Counted from the stretch's first letter, positions 53,671-63,488 are shown. The stretch: DNA of 64,000 nucleotides from an uncultured Dorea sp. (GCA_947063855.1 CAMSTW010000007.1:1-64000); one strand, 5' to 3'. Made by a program: numbers and translations. The notes: generated by a model not told the origin, from the sequence alone.

Positions 53671-56031
53671 ATGAACAGAGAGACAATGAGCCTGCCGATG
53701 GTGGCGTTAAGAGGGATTACGATACTGCCTGAGATGGTGCGCCATTTTGATATCAGCCGCCCGAAGTCGATTAAGGCGATAGAGGAGGTTGTGGAAGGGG
53801 AGCAGAAGATATTCCTTACGGCACAGAAGGACGGCGAGGTGGAAGACCCGGGGATAGAGGACGTGTACCGGGTGGGCTGTATCGCAACGGTCCGTCAGAT
53901 CATAAAGCTGCCAAGGAAGGTAAGCCGGGTTCTGATCACAGGAGAGGTCAGGGCCTGTATGAATACGATAGAATTTGAGGAACCCTATCTTCGCGCCCAT
54001 GTTACGGTGATGCCGGATGAGGACGTCCTGTCAGAGGAGGGACGCGAGGTAAGCCAGGATGCCAGGCTTGGGATGATCCGCGGGCTTAAGGACATTTTCA
54101 AAGAATATATGGCAAAGAATCCGAAGCTTTCAAAAGAGCTGGCAGTCCAGGCAGAAGGGATCAATGATCTCAGGCGTCTGGTGGATGTGATTGCCGCCAA
54201 TGTGCCGTTTCCCGGCGAGGATGCACAGCAGCTTCTGGAAGAGACAGATGTGATGCGACGCTATGAGCTTCTTGCCTATAAGCTGATGAATGAGATACAG
54301 ATTATCAGCGTGAAGGAAGAGATCCGTGCGAAGGTCAAGGAGAGAGTAGATAAGAACCAGAGGGAATATATCCTTCGTGAAGAGGCGAAGCTGATCCGGG
54401 AGGAATTAGGAGACGATAATACCTTATCCGACGCCGATGAATTCCAGCAGAAGACGGAGGCTTTGGAGGCTTCCGCGGAGGTCAAGGAGAAGCTTGCCAA
54501 GGAGATCAGGAGATTCCGGAACTCTATGGGAAGCCAGGCGGAGAACGGTGTGATCCGCACATATATCGAGACGATGCTGGAGATGCCGTGGGATAAGATG
54601 TGCGAAGAGCATCAGGATATTGAATATGCCAGACAGATCCTTGAGGCGGATCACTATGGACTTGAGAAGGTCAAGGAGAGGGTGCTGGAATTCCTTGCAG
54701 TGCGGGCGCTGACGAAGAAGGGGAACACGCCGATACTGTGTCTGGTGGGACCGCCGGGAACCGGTAAGACGTCTGTCGCCAGGTCGCTGGCAAGGGCTCT
54801 TAAGAAGCCTTATGTGCGCATTTCCCTGGGGGGCGTGCGTGATGAGGCAGAGATCCGGGGCCACAGGAAGACTTATGTGGGAGCTATGCCGGGACGGATT
54901 GCCAATGGCCTCAGACAGGCAGAGGTAAAGAATCCGCTTCTGCTTCTGGACGAGATTGACAAGGTGAGCAACGACTATAAGGGAGATACATTCTCAGCGC
55001 TTCTGGAGGTTCTGGACAGTGAGCAGAACCACAAGTTCCGGGATCATTACCTGGAGGTTGCGGTAGATCTGTCGGAGGTTCTCTTTGTTACGACGGCGAA
55101 TACCCTGCAGCCGATTCCAAGGCCGCTTCTGGACCGGATGGAGGTCATCGAGGTCAGCAGCTATACGGAGAATGAGAAGATGCATATCGCTATGGAACAT
55201 CTGATTCCAAAGCAGTTAGAGAAGCACGGACTCAAGGAGGGGCAGCTTACGTTCAGTAAGAAGGCTCTGTGGAAGATGGCGCGCAACTATACGAAAGAAG
55301 CGGGCGTGCGCCAGCTGGAGCGCAAGATCGGGGATATCTGCAGGAAATCTGCCAGAGAGATCCTGGAGACGAAGCGCAAGACGATACATGTGACGGAGCG
55401 TAATCTGCATATCTATCTGGGGAAGGAGCTCTATACCTATCAGATGGCCAACGAGGCAGATGAAGTGGGAATCGTCCGGGGACTGGCGTGGACCAGTGTA
55501 GGCGGAGATACCCTGCAGATTGAAGTCAACGTGATGCCGGGAGAGGGAGAGATCCTTCTGACAGGGCAGATGGGAGATGTGATGAAGGAATCCGCCAGGA
55601 CCGGTATCAGCTACATCCGGTCGGTGAGTAAGACGCACAAGATTGACGAGCATTTCTTCAAGGAGCATGATGTGCATATCCATATACCCGAGGGTGCGGT
55701 GCCAAAGGACGGACCGTCGGCGGGGATTACCATGGCCACGGCCATGATGTCGGCTGTCACAGGGAGGAAAGCAAGGGCCGACCTTGCCATGACGGGGGAG
55801 ATTACGTTAAGAGGGCGCGTTCTTCCTATCGGGGGACTGAAGGAGAAGCTTCTTGCAGCAAAGAACGCAGGTATTAAGACGGTACTGATCCCCGGGGAGA
55901 ACGAATCCGACGTGGCTGAGCTGTCAGGCGAGATTACGAAAGGTCTTAAGATCATCCCGGTATCCCATATGGACGAGGTACTGAAAATCGCACTGCCGGG
56001 CAGGAGTAAGGCGGCGAAGCCAAAGAAGTAA
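53671..56031 (+). CDS. lon: ATP-dependent protease Lon
   Basis: 786 residues from ATG 53671 (eight bases after GAGGAG; ATG 53665 is too close). It has an N-terminal LAN domain (LPMVALRGITILPEMV), the AAA+ module (LVGPPGTGKTSVARSLA) and a protease domain with the Ser-Lys dyad in PKDGPSAGITMATAMMSAVTG. It degrades damaged and regulatory proteins. The length is standard. It is separated from clpX by a terminator, so it has its own promoter, not clearly visible. Confidence 0.97.
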   Translation: MNRETMSLPMVALRGITILPEMVRHFDISRPKSIKAIEEVVEGEQKIFLTAQKDGEVEDPGIEDVYRVGCIATVRQIIKLPRKVSRVLITGEVRACMNTIEFEEPYLRAHVTVMPDEDVLSEEGREVSQDARLGMIRGLKDIFKEYMAKNPKLSKELAVQAEGINDLRRLVDVIAANVPFPGEDAQQLLEETDVMRRYELLAYKLMNEIQIISVKEEIRAKVKERVDKNQREYILREEAKLIREELGDDNTLSDADEFQQKTEALEASAEVKEKLAKEIRRFRNSMGSQAENGVIRTYIETMLEMPWDKMCEEHQDIEYARQILEADHYGLEKVKERVLEFLAVRALTKKGNTPILCLVGPPGTGKTSVARSLARALKKPYVRISLGGVRDEAEIRGHRKTYVGAMPGRIANGLRQAEVKNPLLLLDEIDKVSNDYKGDTFSALLEVLDSEQNHKFRDHYLEVAVDLSEVLFVTTANTLQPIPRPLLDRMEVIEVSSYTENEKMHIAMEHLIPKQLEKHGLKEGQLTFSKKALWKMARNYTKEAGVRQLERKIGDICRKSAREILETKRKTIHVTERNLHIYLGKELYTYQMANEADEVGIVRGLAWTSVGGDTLQIEVNVMPGEGEILLTGQMGDVMKESARTGISYIRSVSKTHKIDEHFFKEHDVHIHIPEGAVPKDGPSAGITMATAMMSAVTGRKARADLAMTGEITLRGRVLPIGGLKEKLLAAKNAGIKTVLIPGENESDVAELSGEITKGLKIIPVSHMDEVLKIALPGRSKAAKPKK

Positions 56032-56090
56032 CTGTAGAATGCACTGTTCACATGGAAGGAATTGGTATAACAGATGACAGAGGTTAAAAG

Positions 56091-56690
56091 ATGATTATTA
56101 AGAATGTAGATTTGGAGACGGTGTGCGGGATTACAAGCAGGCTGCCGGAGAATTCCCTGCCGGAGATCGCATTTGCGGGGAAATCAAACGTAGGAAAATC
56201 ATCACTGATCAATACTCTGATGAACCGGAAATCCTACGCCCGCATCTCAGCAACACCTGGCAAGACCCAGACGATTAATTTCTATAATATCAACCAGGAA
56301 CTGTACCTGGTGGATCTTCCGGGATATGGGTATGCGAAGGTCTCGGAGCGTGAGAAGGAGAAATGGGGGAAGATGGTAGAACGCTATCTTAACGGCTCGA
56401 AGCAGCTTAGGGCCGTATTCCTGCTCATTGATATCAGGCACGATCCTTCGGCCAACGACAGGATGATGTATGAGTGGGTCGCGGCGCAGGGTTATCATCC
56501 GATCATCATAGCGACGAAGCTTGACAAAATCAAGCGGAGCCAGAAGGATAAGCAGGTGAAGGCGGTAAGGGAGGGCCTTGGCCTGATCCCCGGGACAAGG
56601 GTGATTCCATTTTCTTCGGTTACCAGACAGGGAAAAGAAGAGATCTGGGAGACCGTACATCAGTGTATAGATTCCCGGGACAGCTTCTAA
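56091..56690 (+). CDS. engB: Ribosome biogenesis GTPase EngB (YsxC/YihA)
   Basis: 199 residues. A small GTPase needed for 50S subunit assembly: G1 GKSNVGKSS, G3 DLPGYG, G4 TKLDKIK. The ATG at 56091 sits soon after lon, as in many Firmicutes. Confidence 0.96.
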   Translation: MIIKNVDLETVCGITSRLPENSLPEIAFAGKSNVGKSSLINTLMNRKSYARISATPGKTQTINFYNINQELYLVDLPGYGYAKVSEREKEKWGKMVERYLNGSKQLRAVFLLIDIRHDPSANDRMMYEWVAAQGYHPIIIATKLDKIKRSQKDKQVKAVREGLGLIPGTRVIPFSSVTRQGKEEIWETVHQCIDSRDSF

Positions 56691-56748
56691 AGAAGCAGAT
56701 AATGCAGAGGAAGAACAGGCACAGAGTCAGGAGAGGTGAAGCAGATAC

Positions 56749-57891
56749 ATGGAGATGGGTTTCAAAGAGAAGAGGAAGGATGACCGTCCCTACTGGAAGG
56801 TGGCCGTGAGCCTGGCGTTCAGTCTGGTAGGAACGGTGTTGTGTATATATTTTGGATATAAGCTTCTGGGCTTCTTCATGCCGTTTGTGGTCGGCTGGGT
56901 GATTGCATCCATTGCCAGTCCGGTGGTGAACTGGCTTGAGAAAAGGGTAAGACTGATCAAGAAATGGGGATCTGCGCTGATTATTATCGGTGTACTGGGG
57001 ATGGTAGGCTTACTGGTCTATTTTCTGGCAAGTACACTGACGCGTGAGGTTGTGGGTCTGATCCGGAATATTCCGGATATGTATCAGGATCTGGAATCGG
57101 GAATGGATACCATCGGCGAGAGCCTGAATGGCGTCTTTTTACTGCTTCCGGCGGGAGTTCAGGAGGGCTGGCATGCCATAATGAATAATCTGGACCAGAT
57201 GATGGGAGAGATCATCGGACGCCTCAGTGAGCCGACCGTATCTGCTGCAGGGCGGGTTGCCAAGGGGATTCCGTCTGCCCTGATCGCTACGATTGTAACC
57301 TTCATCTCGGCGTATTTCTTTATTGCGGAGCGGGAGACGGTGATCCTCTGGGCGAAGAAGATTGCCCCGGATGCGCTGGTGAGCCGGACCTCCATGGTGA
57401 TTGATAATTTTAAATATGCGGTCGGAGGATATTTTAAAGCACAGTTTAAGATCATGGTGGTGGTCTATGTACTGCTGCTGGCAGGATTCCTGATACTGCG
57501 GGTGCATTATGCTTTTCTGCTGGCGCTTCTGATTGCATTTCTCGACTTCCTGCCGTTTTTTGGTACGGGTACGGCGCTGCTTCCCTGGGCGGTTTATAAG
57601 TTTATGATGGGAAATTACAGGCTGGTCTTGGGGCTGCTGATCTTATATGGAGTGACTCAGCTGGTACGCCAGCTGATACAGCCTAAATTGGTGGGAGACA
57701 GTATGGGATTGGATCCATTGGTTACACTAGTATTATTGTATGCGGGATATAAGGCGGGCGGCGTCCTCGCCATGATATTTGCCGTGCCGGTCGGAATGAT
57801 TGTGATCAATCTCTACAAGGCGGGGGCATTCGATTATATTCTGGATGATGTAAGGATACTGGCCGAAGGGATCTTAAGCCTGCGTGAATGA
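56749..57891 (+). CDS. AI-2E family transporter
   Basis: 380 residues with about eight membrane helices in the AI-2E (PF01594) pattern: LVGTVLCIYFGYKLLGFFMPFVVGWVIAS at the start and LDFLPFFGTGTALLPWAVYKFMMG in the second half. Family members were named for autoinducer-2 export but are diverse transporters, including Na+/H+ antiporters, so the substrate is open. It is 58 bases after engB, likely in the same transcript. Confidence 0.9.
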   Translation: MEMGFKEKRKDDRPYWKVAVSLAFSLVGTVLCIYFGYKLLGFFMPFVVGWVIASIASPVVNWLEKRVRLIKKWGSALIIIGVLGMVGLLVYFLASTLTREVVGLIRNIPDMYQDLESGMDTIGESLNGVFLLLPAGVQEGWHAIMNNLDQMMGEIIGRLSEPTVSAAGRVAKGIPSALIATIVTFISAYFFIAERETVILWAKKIAPDALVSRTSMVIDNFKYAVGGYFKAQFKIMVVVYVLLLAGFLILRVHYAFLLALLIAFLDFLPFFGTGTALLPWAVYKFMMGNYRLVLGLLILYGVTQLVRQLIQPKLVGDSMGLDPLVTLVLLYAGYKAGGVLAMIFAVPVGMIVINLYKAGAFDYILDDVRILAEGILSLRE

Positions 57892-57984
57892 GCTGCCGCA
57901 CAGTCAGCCGGAGGAGAGACAAAAAGGATCCGAGCTTCGGCGCCGGTGCAGATGAAAAATAGAAGGAGATATGGAAGAATTAAG

Positions 57985-59589
57985 ATGGAACAGTTAATGA
58001 AAGAATTCAGGAGGGACCTTGCAGAATTCCGTGAGATGACAGAACGGTTTTATGCGAAGGAAGTCAGTGTGAAGGAATACAAGGGCTTCTCGGGAGGCTT
58101 TGGAAGCTATGCGCAGAAGGGCGGCGAGGCGAGTATGCTGAGGCTTAGGCTTCCGGGCGGCAGGCTTACGAAGGAAAAATTGAAATTTATTGCAGATACT
58201 ATTGAGGAATACGGGATTTTGAAGGTACATTTTACCACATGCCAGACCGTGCAGTTCCATGGACTGGATGCAGCGTCTGTCTGTGAGATTATGGAAAAGG
58301 CGCTGGATGTGGGAATCATTACAAGAGGCGGCGGCGGGGATTTCCCGAGAAATGTGATGGTATCTCCGTTGTCTGGCGTGGAAGAGGGGGAATATTTTGA
58401 CGTCATGCCGTATGCCATGGCTGTATCCGACTATCTTCTGGGTATCATCAAGACGGTGAAGCTGCCAAGGAAGCTTAAGGTGTGTTTCTCGAATTCTCCG
58501 GCAAATGAGACCCATGCAACCTTCCGTGACCTGGGATTTGCCGCAAGGCCGGATGGAACCTTTGACGTATACAGTGCCGGAGGCCTGGGGAATCATCCGC
58601 GTATGGGCGTTAAGGTGGCAGAGCAAGTCCCGCCGCCGGAGGCGCTGTATTATGTGAAGGCGATGGTTGAGACCTTTGTTGCGCATGGTAATTATGAGAG
58701 CCGCGCAAAGGCAAGGACCAGATACATGCAGGAGACCCTGGGGACAGAGGGATATAAGCAGGCGTTCCTTGAGAAATTAGAAGCAGTGAAGGCGCAGGAG
58801 AACCTGACGATAGATATTGCCCGTTACAAAGGGCAGGAGACGTCAGAGATCCATGATAAGATCCGTGAAGCAGCCGGAGGGAATCAAGGGACAGACAGCG
58901 GCAGGAAAGAAGAAGGGACAAAGCTGTCAGGGAGACGGGTCATCGCCCAGAAACAGGCTGGTCTCTATGCGGTGGTATATCATCCGGCAGGAGGAGTGCC
59001 AGGGCCTTCGAAATTCGCTGAGATTTATGATGTGATCAGGGATATGGACGGGGTCGAGCTGCGTGTGGCTCCGGATGAGGCAGTCTATATAATCAATCTG
59101 AATAGTGAAGAAGCAAAGGAGGTGATTGCAGCCACTTCCGACAGCGCACAGAATCTCTTCGAGACGTCTGTGGCCTGTATCGGAGCATCCATCTGCCAGG
59201 TGGGACTCCGAGATTCCCAGAGGGTACTCTCACAGATCATAGAAGAGGTCAGGAAGCATGATTTTGCGGACGGGGTACTGCCAAGGATCCATATTTCCGG
59301 CTGTACTTCTTCCTGCGGAACCCATCAGATTGGGACACTTGGATTCCATGGCGGCGTGAAGAGGGTGGATGATGCGGCAAAGCCTGCATTTACCTTCCAT
59401 GTGAATGGTTCGGACAGGGAGGGAAAGGAGCGGTTCGGCGAGCAGTGGGGCATGATGCTTGAGCAGGAACTGCCTGCATTCTTCGTGGAGCTTGGCGAGG
59501 CTGTGAGTGCAGAGCATACGATCTTTGACGACTGGTTTGAGAGGAATCCCAAAAAACTTAGAGAGATTGCAGAGAAATATCTATATTAG
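57985..59589 (+). CDS. Nitrite/sulfite reductase, siroheme-[4Fe-4S]
   Basis: 534 residues. Ferredoxin-like repeats surround a siroheme/[4Fe-4S] site: Cys-x5-Cys in VACIGASIC and Cys-x3-Cys in ISGCTSSCGTHQIG. It reduces sulfite to sulfide or nitrite to ammonia. Several starts are possible (GTG 57946, ATG 57952, 57985, 57997); 57985 has GGAAG eight bases upstream and matches the family N-terminus. No flavoprotein or siroheme gene lies beside it, so an external electron donor is expected. It stands after the AI-2E transporter in the same direction. Confidence 0.88.
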   Translation: MEQLMKEFRRDLAEFREMTERFYAKEVSVKEYKGFSGGFGSYAQKGGEASMLRLRLPGGRLTKEKLKFIADTIEEYGILKVHFTTCQTVQFHGLDAASVCEIMEKALDVGIITRGGGGDFPRNVMVSPLSGVEEGEYFDVMPYAMAVSDYLLGIIKTVKLPRKLKVCFSNSPANETHATFRDLGFAARPDGTFDVYSAGGLGNHPRMGVKVAEQVPPPEALYYVKAMVETFVAHGNYESRAKARTRYMQETLGTEGYKQAFLEKLEAVKAQENLTIDIARYKGQETSEIHDKIREAAGGNQGTDSGRKEEGTKLSGRRVIAQKQAGLYAVVYHPAGGVPGPSKFAEIYDVIRDMDGVELRVAPDEAVYIINLNSEEAKEVIAATSDSAQNLFETSVACIGASICQVGLRDSQRVLSQIIEEVRKHDFADGVLPRIHISGCTSSCGTHQIGTLGFHGGVKRVDDAAKPAFTFHVNGSDREGKERFGEQWGMMLEQELPAFFVELGEAVSAEHTIFDDWFERNPKKLREIAEKYLY

Positions 59590-59663
59590 AGTGTATGCAT
59601 GCTGTTTTCTACAACATAGACATTCGTTGTACGGTCTATAAGTTGTATGAAAATGGCATTTTT

Positions 59664-59810
59664 GGTTACTGTTCACACGGCACCGTGCACTACGCTGCAC
59701 GGTGTCCGGCCAAAGAAGTAGTGGCTGCCTGGCATCCGGCCCCTCACCGAAGGTGACTTTTAATGGCCGGATGCCGTTACTGGAGCACCCGTAGGGTGTG
59801 AACAGTAACC
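59664..59810. repeat. 147-bp element with nested hairpins and 15-bp terminal inverted repeats
   Basis: Ends: GGTTACTGTTCACAC (59664-59678) with its perfect complement 59796-59810. Inside: CACCGTGCA/TGCACGGTG (59681-59689, 59696-59704), GGCATCCGGCC/GGCCGGATGCC (59731-59741, 59765-59775) enclosing TCACC-GAA-GGTGA, and CACCC-GTA-GGGTG (59786-59798). A second GTTACTG (59776-59782) can also pair with CAGTAAC (59803-59809) ahead of ATTTTT, giving a terminator-like form. It lies after the reductase gene and upstream of the ABC importer promoter. Confidence 0.8.
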
Positions 59811-59847
59811 ATTTTTGGTTTCAGGGTGCAGTTTCTGAAAAATCTGC

Positions 59848-59876
59848 TTGACTTTGCTGTGGTAAATTGCTAATAT
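59848..59876 (+). promoter_or_regulatory. Promoter of the amino acid ABC operon
   Basis: TTGACT (59848-59853), 17 bases, TAATAT (59871-59876), 43 bases before ATG 59919. It places the 59664-59810 element outside the importer's leader. Confidence 0.7.
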
Positions 59877-59918
59877 AGTAGCGTACTGCATACAAATATG
59901 ACAATGAGGTGGAAGATG

Positions 59919-60761
59919 ATGAAAAAGTGGATTGTATTTATGTTGACGATGGTTATGGTATTCTCTCTGACTGCCTGCGGCGGTTCAGAGGATAAGTCAG
60001 GCTCAGATTCTGACAGCAAGGCTGATGCAAGCTCAGATTCTGACGCATCGGATGAAAGTGACCTTGAGTATGTGAAAGGAAAGGGAACACTGGTAGTCGG
60101 CATCACAGATTTTGAGCCTATGGACTATAAGGGTGACGGCGATGAGTGGATTGGATTCGACGCGGATATGGCGAAAGCATTTGCCGAGAGCATAGGAGTA
60201 GAGGCAGAATTCGTGGAGATTGACTGGGACGGCAAGATTATGGAATTAGACGGCAAGACGATCGACTGCGTATGGAACGGGATGACACTGACGGATGAAG
60301 TGACCAGTTCAATGGAGTGCTCCAATGCGTACTGTAACAACGCGCAGGTGGTAGTAGTTCCTTCTGACGTGGCGGACAAGTATCAGGATACGGACAGCCT
60401 GTCGGATCTCTCTTTTGCGGTAGAAGCAGGAAGTGCGGGAGAGAAGGCTGTGGAAGGCCTGGAATTGAACTATACCTCCGTAAAGGCACAGGCTGACGCC
60501 CTGATGGAGGTTGCGGCAGGTACGTCTGACGCGGCCGTGATCGACTCTCTGATGGCGGCGGCCATGGTGGGAGAGGGAACCGGATATGCGGATCTTACAT
60601 ATACCTGCGGGCTGAATGACGAAGAATACGGCGTAGGCTTCCGCAAAGGTTCCGATCTTGCCAAGGCTCTTAACGACTTCTTTGCTGCAAGCTATAAAGA
60701 TGGAAGCATGATGGAATGTGCCGAGAAATACGGGGTACAGGCAGCGATCATTGAACAGTAG
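59919..60761 (+). CDS. Polar amino acid ABC importer, substrate-binding lipoprotein
   Basis: 280 residues. A signal peptide with lipobox LTAC is followed by a Ser/Asp-rich linker and a family 3 binding fold (GTLVVGITDFEPMDYKGD, WIGFDADMAKAFAESIGV, DGKTIDCVWNGMTLT). Family 3 members bind glutamine, histidine, cystine or similar amino acids; which one is not clear. ATG 59919 is preferred (GAGGTGGA, five-base spacing). It is followed by the matching permease and ATPase. Confidence 0.92.
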   Translation: MKKWIVFMLTMVMVFSLTACGGSEDKSGSDSDSKADASSDSDASDESDLEYVKGKGTLVVGITDFEPMDYKGDGDEWIGFDADMAKAFAESIGVEAEFVEIDWDGKIMELDGKTIDCVWNGMTLTDEVTSSMECSNAYCNNAQVVVVPSDVADKYQDTDSLSDLSFAVEAGSAGEKAVEGLELNYTSVKAQADALMEVAAGTSDAAVIDSLMAAAMVGEGTGYADLTYTCGLNDEEYGVGFRKGSDLAKALNDFFAASYKDGSMMECAEKYGVQAAIIEQ

Positions 60762-60838
60762 AAAGAGGGCAGCTAACGTGTCGGTCGGATACGCCTGAAT
60801 GTACATAATAGAATCAAAGGAGAGGGCAGGTTACAGAT

Positions 60839-61525
60839 ATGGGACAGATCATGGAACAGATGCCGGTTGTAATAGAGGCGTTGAATGTCGGCTTCCTGCA
60901 GACGTTAAAACTTTTTTTTGTAACATTAATCGGAGCGTTTCCGCTGGGGCTGATTATTGCGTTCGGCTCAATGTCGAGGTTTTTGCCGCTTAGCCTGTTC
61001 AGCAAATTTGTTGTCTGGATCATACGCGGAACGCCTCTGATGATCCAGCTTCTGATTATCTACTATTTTCCGGGGCTGGTATTACATAATCCGATTTGGG
61101 GAGGCGGCGAGACGGGACGTTTTCTGGCGGCGTCGTTCTCTTTCATCCTGAATTATGCCTGCTATTTCTCCGAGATCTATCGCGGAGGTATTCAGGGCGT
61201 ACCGGTGGGGCAGGAGGAAGCGGGGCTGGTGCTTGGTATGACCAGGAGCCAGATCTTCTTCAAGGTTACGCTGCTCCAGATGATCAAGCGTATCGTGCCG
61301 CCGATGTCCAATGAGATCATCACACTGGTCAAGGATACATCTCTGGCGAGGATTATTGCCCTGCAGGAGATCATATGGGCGGGACAGGCGTTCATGAAAG
61401 GATCCCACGGTATCTCGGGAGCGATCTGGCCGCTGTTCTTTACGGCTGTGTATTATCTGATCTTCAACGGTATCCTGACATTGCTGCTTGGAAGGCTGGA
61501 GCGCAGGCTTGATTATTTCAGATAA
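60839..61525 (+). CDS. Amino acid ABC importer permease
   Basis: 228 residues, about five membrane helices of the HisM/GlnP type. The N-terminal part is TLKLFFVTLIGAFPLGLIIA; the family loop is EIYRGGIQGVPVGQEEAGLVLG and precedes the ATPase-docking region. It forms the channel for the lipoprotein at 59919 with the ATPase at 61541, which begins 15 bases after its stop. Confidence 0.94.
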   Translation: MGQIMEQMPVVIEALNVGFLQTLKLFFVTLIGAFPLGLIIAFGSMSRFLPLSLFSKFVVWIIRGTPLMIQLLIIYYFPGLVLHNPIWGGGETGRFLAASFSFILNYACYFSEIYRGGIQGVPVGQEEAGLVLGMTRSQIFFKVTLLQMIKRIVPPMSNEIITLVKDTSLARIIALQEIIWAGQAFMKGSHGISGAIWPLFFTAVYYLIFNGILTLLLGRLERRLDYFR

Positions 61526-61540
61526 AGGAGGGCGGATGTG

Positions 61541-62326
61541 ATGTCAATCTTGGAAGCAGAACATATATGTAAGACCTTCAACCATACAGAGGTATTGAAG
61601 GATATCAGCTTTTCTCTGGAAAAAGGGCAGGCGCTCTCTGTCATAGGTTCCTCCGGAAGCGGAAAGACGACGCTCCTTCGGTGTCTGAATTTCCTGGAGA
61701 CGCCGGATAAGGGGATTATCCGGGTAAATGGCGAGACACTGTTCGACGCGGACGACCCGTCGACGAGACAGGAAGCGGCGATCCGCAAAAAGAGGCTGCA
61801 TTTCGGACTGGTATTCCAGTCCTTCAACCTGTTCCCGCAGTATACGGCGATCCAGAACGTGATGCTGGCAAAAGAACTTCTGGCTTCGGAGCAGCCGGAT
61901 TACAGGGCGAGGAAGAAGGAAATCCAGGAAGAGATACGGGCGCAGGCGGAATCCCTTCTTGTGCAGATGGGACTTGAGAATCGTAAGGATAACTATCCGC
62001 ACCAGCTCTCCGGCGGACAATGCCAGCGTGTCGCAATCGCGAGGGCGTTGGCGCTTCAGCCGGATATCCTGTGTTTTGACGAGCCTACTTCCGCGCTGGA
62101 TCCGGAGCTTACCGGAGAGGTCTTAAGAGTGATCAAGGAACTGGCGGATGAGAATACCACGATGGTGATCGTGACCCATGAGATGGCGTTTGCAAGGGAT
62201 GTGGCAGACCATGTGATCTTCATGGATGACGGGATTATCGTGGAGCAGGGAGATCCGATGCAGGTATTCGAGCATCCGGCAGAGGAACGGACCAGACAGT
62301 TCCTGTCACGATTCACAAAAGGTTAG
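61541..62326 (+). CDS. Amino acid ABC importer ATPase
   Basis: 261 residues from ATG 61541 (eight bases after AAGGAGGG; GTG 61538 is an alternative). Walker A is GSSGSGKTT, signature [15 protein letters not shown], Walker B LCFDEPTSALDPE and H-loop VTHEMAFA, as in GlnQ/HisP. It powers the importer encoded just upstream, and the operon ends at a two-way terminator. Confidence 0.95.
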   Translation: MSILEAEHICKTFNHTEVLKDISFSLEKGQALSVIGSSGSGKTTLLRCLNFLETPDKGIIRVNGETLFDADDPSTRQEAAIRKKRLHFGLVFQSFNLFPQYTAIQNVMLAKELLASEQPDYRARKKEIQEEIRAQAESLLVQMGLENRKDNYPHQLSGGQCQRVAIARALALQPDILCFDEPTSALDPELTGEVLRVIKELADENTTMVIVTHEMAFARDVADHVIFMDDGIIVEQGDPMQVFEHPAEERTRQFLSRFTKG

Positions 62327-62336
62327 AGAAAGAGAA

Positions 62337-62376
62337 AAATTCCGATGGCGGTGCGGGTGGATCGCCATCGGAATTT
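62337..62376. terminator. Bidirectional terminator between the ABC operon and purC
   Basis: AAATTCCGATGGCG (62337-62350) is the exact complement of 62363-62376. Rightward it ends in TTTG; leftward it is followed by TTTTTCTCTTTC. It lies ten bases after the ATPase stop. Confidence 0.88.
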
Positions 62377-62429
62377 GTTATGCAATGGTGCGGGACAGAT
62401 CATGCCGGACTTTGGCAGGCGCTGTGGAA

Positions 62430-63290
62430 TTACAGCTTCCCGCCGGTCAGCATCTCGTAGCCTTGCAGATACTTATCAATGGTCTTCTGCACGATGTCTT
62501 CCGGCAGGGTCCAGTCATTCTCCGGGTTGGCTTTCAGCCAGTCGCGGGCGAACTGCTTGTCGAAGGACGGCTGTCCGTGTCCCGGCTCATACCCGTGGGC
62601 CGGCCAGAAGCGGGAGCTGTCCGGAGTCAGCATCTCGTCGCCGATGACGAGTTCTCCGTTTTCATCCAGGCCGAATTCGAACTTGGTGTCCGCGATGATG
62701 ATTCCCTTCGTCAGTGCGTAGTCCGCACATTTCTTATAGAGGGCAAGGGTGCAGTCGCGAAGCTTTGCCGCATATGCTTCTCCCTTTCCCGGAAAATACT
62801 TTTCCAGATGGGCGATGCTCTGCTCATAGGAAATGTTCTCATCATGGTCTCCGATCTCAGCCTTGGTGGACGGAGTGTAGATCGGTTCCGGCAGCTTGTC
62901 GGATTCCTTCAGTCCTTCCGGCAGACGGATACCGCATACCGTGCCGTCCTTCTGGTAGCTGGCCCAGCCGCTTCCGGTGATGTAGCCGCGGACGATGCAC
63001 TCGATGGGAAGCATCTCAAGCTTCTTGCACATCATACTGTTCCCGTCAAACTGCGGAGCATGGAAAAACTCTGGCATATCCTTCACATCCGTGGAGATCA
63101 TATGGTTTGGAAGGATGTCCTTTGTCATGTCGAACCAGAATCTTGACATCTGGGTCAGGACGGTTCCCTTCTTTGTCACGTCGTTTTTCAGAATAACGTC
63201 AAAACAACTGATACGGTCGGTGGCTACCATGATCAGGCTGTCGCCGTTGTCATAGATCTCGCGTACTTTTCCTTCTTTGATTGGTTTCAT
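62430..63290 (-). CDS. purC: SAICAR synthase
   Basis: 286 residues. It joins aspartate to CAIR in purine synthesis (ATP-dependent). The family motifs are visible: EGKVREIYD near the start, KDMPEFFHAPQFDGNSMMCKKLEMLPIECIVRGYITGSGW region, and IADTKFEFGLDENGELVIGDEMLTPDSSRFW. The length is that of the longer, plant/clostridial-like form. It has no adjacent pur genes. Divergent from the Panacea gene. Confidence 0.96.
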   Translation of the reverse strand: MKPIKEGKVREIYDNGDSLIMVATDRISCFDVILKNDVTKKGTVLTQMSRFWFDMTKDILPNHMISTDVKDMPEFFHAPQFDGNSMMCKKLEMLPIECIVRGYITGSGWASYQKDGTVCGIRLPEGLKESDKLPEPIYTPSTKAEIGDHDENISYEQSIAHLEKYFPGKGEAYAAKLRDCTLALYKKCADYALTKGIIIADTKFEFGLDENGELVIGDEMLTPDSSRFWPAHGYEPGHGQPSFDKQFARDWLKANPENDWTLPEDIVQKTIDKYLQGYEMLTGGKL

Positions 63291-63459
63291 GTAGTATCCC
63301 TCTCTTTGTCATAGTATTTTAAGCAGAAAGCAATTTCAAACACGTTCTGGCTATAGTATATAGATAAACAGATTTTGACGAAAAAATCAATATAAAAATA
63401 GATTTTCTCGAATGATATAATATTTTTGCAATATTAAAGAACATATATTCGAAAAGGGG

Positions 63460-63488
63460 TTGACAAATGAAATAGTTAGGAATATCAT
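63460..63488 (+). promoter_or_regulatory. Promoter of the Panacea gene
   Basis: Perfect TTGACA (63460-63465), 17 bases, TATCAT (63483-63488), 38 bases before ATG 63527. The surrounding 63291-63526 sequence is very A/T-rich and holds TCGAAT/ATTCGA words that could be operator halves. Confidence 0.78.

Noticed and set aside
52217-53686. 489-residue open frame opposite clpX
   Set aside because: It is the antisense of a fully conserved clpX, has low-complexity Leu/Arg/His-rich content and no ribosome site.
59664-59810. Riboswitch in the leader of the amino acid importer
   Set aside because: A clear promoter (59848-59876) lies downstream of the element, so it would not be part of that transcript's leader.
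62226-63146. 306-residue rightward frame over purC
   Set aside because: purC on the other strand is full length with all motifs, so this is a shadow frame that also begins inside the ABC ATPase gene.
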